Below, piece by piece: positions 62,561 through 64,000 of a DNA stretch of 64,000 nucleotides. Source of the DNA: Malachius bipustulatus. Its lineage: Eukaryota > Arthropoda > Insecta > Coleoptera > Melyridae. The stretch lies in contig OU342632.1 of the NCBI GenBank assembly GCA_910589415.1, forward strand, positions 35,477,637 to 35,541,636, written 5' to 3'. The stretch's first letter is position 1. Each line of letters opens with the position of its first letter. The position numbers were made by a program, and so were the translations under genes. Below the pieces are notes generated by a model that did no database searches, was not told where the DNA came from, and saw only the letters and a list, made by a program, of their open reading frames with translations.

Positions 62561-64000
62561 CTTTAAACAGATTTTACACTTTAGAGCGCAAACTAATAAA
62601 AAATCCTGTATTAAAGAGAGAGTACTTCAATTTCATGAAAGAGTATGAACAATTGGGCCACATGACCAGGGTGGACGACGACGATGGTGCAGGCTGCTAT
62701 ATAGCACAGCATTGTGTAGTCCGTGAATCAACTACCACACGTGTCAGAGTAGTATTTGACGCGAGTATGAATTCCGACTCGGGTGTAAGTCTAAATGACG
62801 TCCAGCATGTAGGGCCTACAATTCAAAATGATCTATTCTCAATCATTTTAAGATTTCGTAAACATAATTACGTAATGGCAGCGGATATATCAAAAATGTA
62901 CCGCATGGTTCTTATCGATAAAGATCAAAGACAATTTCAAAAAATATTTTGGCGGGAAAACCCCTCTGAAAATCTAAAATGCTATAAACTAAACACCGTA
63001 ACATACGGAACAGCTTCTGCCCCGTGGCTCGCAATTAGATCTCTATACCAATTAGCAATTGAATGTGAAGAAAGCAATAGCCAGGCGAGTAGTACAATAA
63101 AAAACGACTTTTACGTAGATGACCTTCTTACGGGCGCAGATTCAAAATCCGAATTATTACAATTACAACACGACATAACTTCCATACTATCTAAGGCTAA
63201 TTTTGACTTAAGAAAATGGCTTTCTAACGATATGCAATTACGAAAGCAGTTCTTGGTGAATAGTAATTTGGAAGTACCCGTATTGTCAATCGGTGACGAT
63301 GAAGCAAATAAGACATTAGGTATATTATGGAATCCTAGTCGAGATTGCATTCAGTTCTCAATTTCAATTTCTAACAATAAAAATGTTACCAAGCGATCAA
63401 TATTGTCAATTGTTTCGCAAATATACGACCCGTTGGGTATGCTAGGTCCGATAATAATAATTGCCAAAATGCTGATACAAAAATTATGGCAGGCAAAAAT
63501 TACTTGGGACGAATCTGTGCCTCAAAACATACACACAATTTGGTGTCAGTTCATCGCTGATTTACCGCTATTAAAAAGCATAGAATTTCCCAGGCAGGTG
63601 GTCATGCTGAATTACAATTATGCTGAATTACATGTTTTCGTAGATGCCAGTGAAAAGGCATTCGGGACATGTCTTTATATTCGTTGTAAAGATGAATCAG
63701 GTAATACTTTATGTAGGTTGTTAACAGCAAAATCTAGAGTCGCGCCAATCAAACAAGTGACACTACCACGATTAGAGTTGTGCGCTGCCCTTTTAGGTGC
63801 ACAGCTCGCACAGAGAGTCACTGAGTCTATACAAATACAATTTAATAAAATCTATTATTGGTCTGACTCGACCATCACTCTGTGTTGGATAAAAGGATCC
63901 CCTACAAGGTGGAAAACCTACGTCGCTAATCGAGTGAGTGAGATACAGCGTATAACAAATATTGAAAGTTGGAACCACGTAAGGTCACAGGACAATCCAG
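62551..64000 (+). pseudogene. BEL/Pao pol: RT and RNase H, out of frame with gag
   Basis: Open frame from 62551 to the end of the window, in a different frame from gag. It contains VVFDAS, AADISKMYRMVLI, the catalytic FYVDDLL (YVDD at 63112-63123), SIVSQIYDPLGMLGP, the RNase H start FVDASEKAFG, LPRLELCAALLGAQLA and WSDSTITLCWI. RT catalytic residues are intact. There is no initiator near its start. The integrase would lie beyond 64000. Confidence 0.88.

Larger units (their letters stand above)
59270..64000 (+). mobile_element. BEL/Pao LTR retrotransposon, 5' part
   Basis: Plus-strand order: LTR-like region, primer-binding site, leader, gag-protease ORF, pol (RT, RNase H) running off the end. 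Only the 5' LTR side is in the window, so LTR ends cannot be checked against a partner. It lies upstream of the MGST exons in opposite orientation, probably within or beside that gene. Confidence 0.9.

Overview
The window is nuclear DNA from an arthropod, most likely an insect. It is AT-rich, has spliced genes with GT-AG introns, and carries an insect-type mobile-element load: BEL/Pao, R1-like non-LTR, Harbinger, and many TA-flanked fold-back elements ending in CAGGGTG. A beetle-like genome would fit, but the order cannot be fixed from this sequence alone.

The backbone is one plus-strand gene covering positions 1-52125: the 3' part of a type A leucine-rich-repeat G-protein-coupled receptor (LGR1 / glycoprotein-hormone-receptor family). 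I join eleven exons in a single continuous reading frame of about 623 codons. They run from the end of one leucine-rich-repeat exon (1-33), through three more LRR exons (16267, 20263, 23836), the LRR C-terminal flank (39106), a two-exon hinge (39290, 48600), and a seven-helix domain in four closely spaced exons (50884-52125). The 5' exons (signal peptide, first LRRs) lie upstream. The ectodomain exons are separated by very large introns (16.2, 3.9, 3.5, 15.2 and 9.1 kb). The seven-helix exons are separated by introns of only 51-75 bases.

Inside the 9.1-kb hinge intron, on the opposite strand, sit two cysteine-rich genes of unknown function. One (39547-41237) encodes at least 563 residues with ten exact CxCxxCxCxxC modules and a basic coiled-coil tail. 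The other (47057-47770) is a complete 237-residue single-exon gene with a coiled-coil head and CxC pairs. They look like distant relatives and are the most interesting coding content here.

Tail-to-tail with the receptor, on the minus strand, are the last two exons of a microsomal glutathione S-transferase 1-like (MAPEG) gene (56419-56686 and 57407-57486). Its first exon is not visible and is probably beyond a BEL/Pao retrotransposon (about 59260 to past 64000) that has a gag-protease ORF, a frame break, and a pol ORF running off the window.

The introns are built from mobile and tandem DNA: a deleted Harbinger element (908-1768), at least nine TA-flanked fold-back elements (some nested), two RNase H-type non-LTR relics, and successive tandem arrays of different families (about 298 bp, a 1.2-kb higher-order satellite, about 590, 645, 540 and 300 bp). 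Several insertions can be dated relative to one another because the interrupted sequence, or an unfilled paralogous site, is visible in the window.
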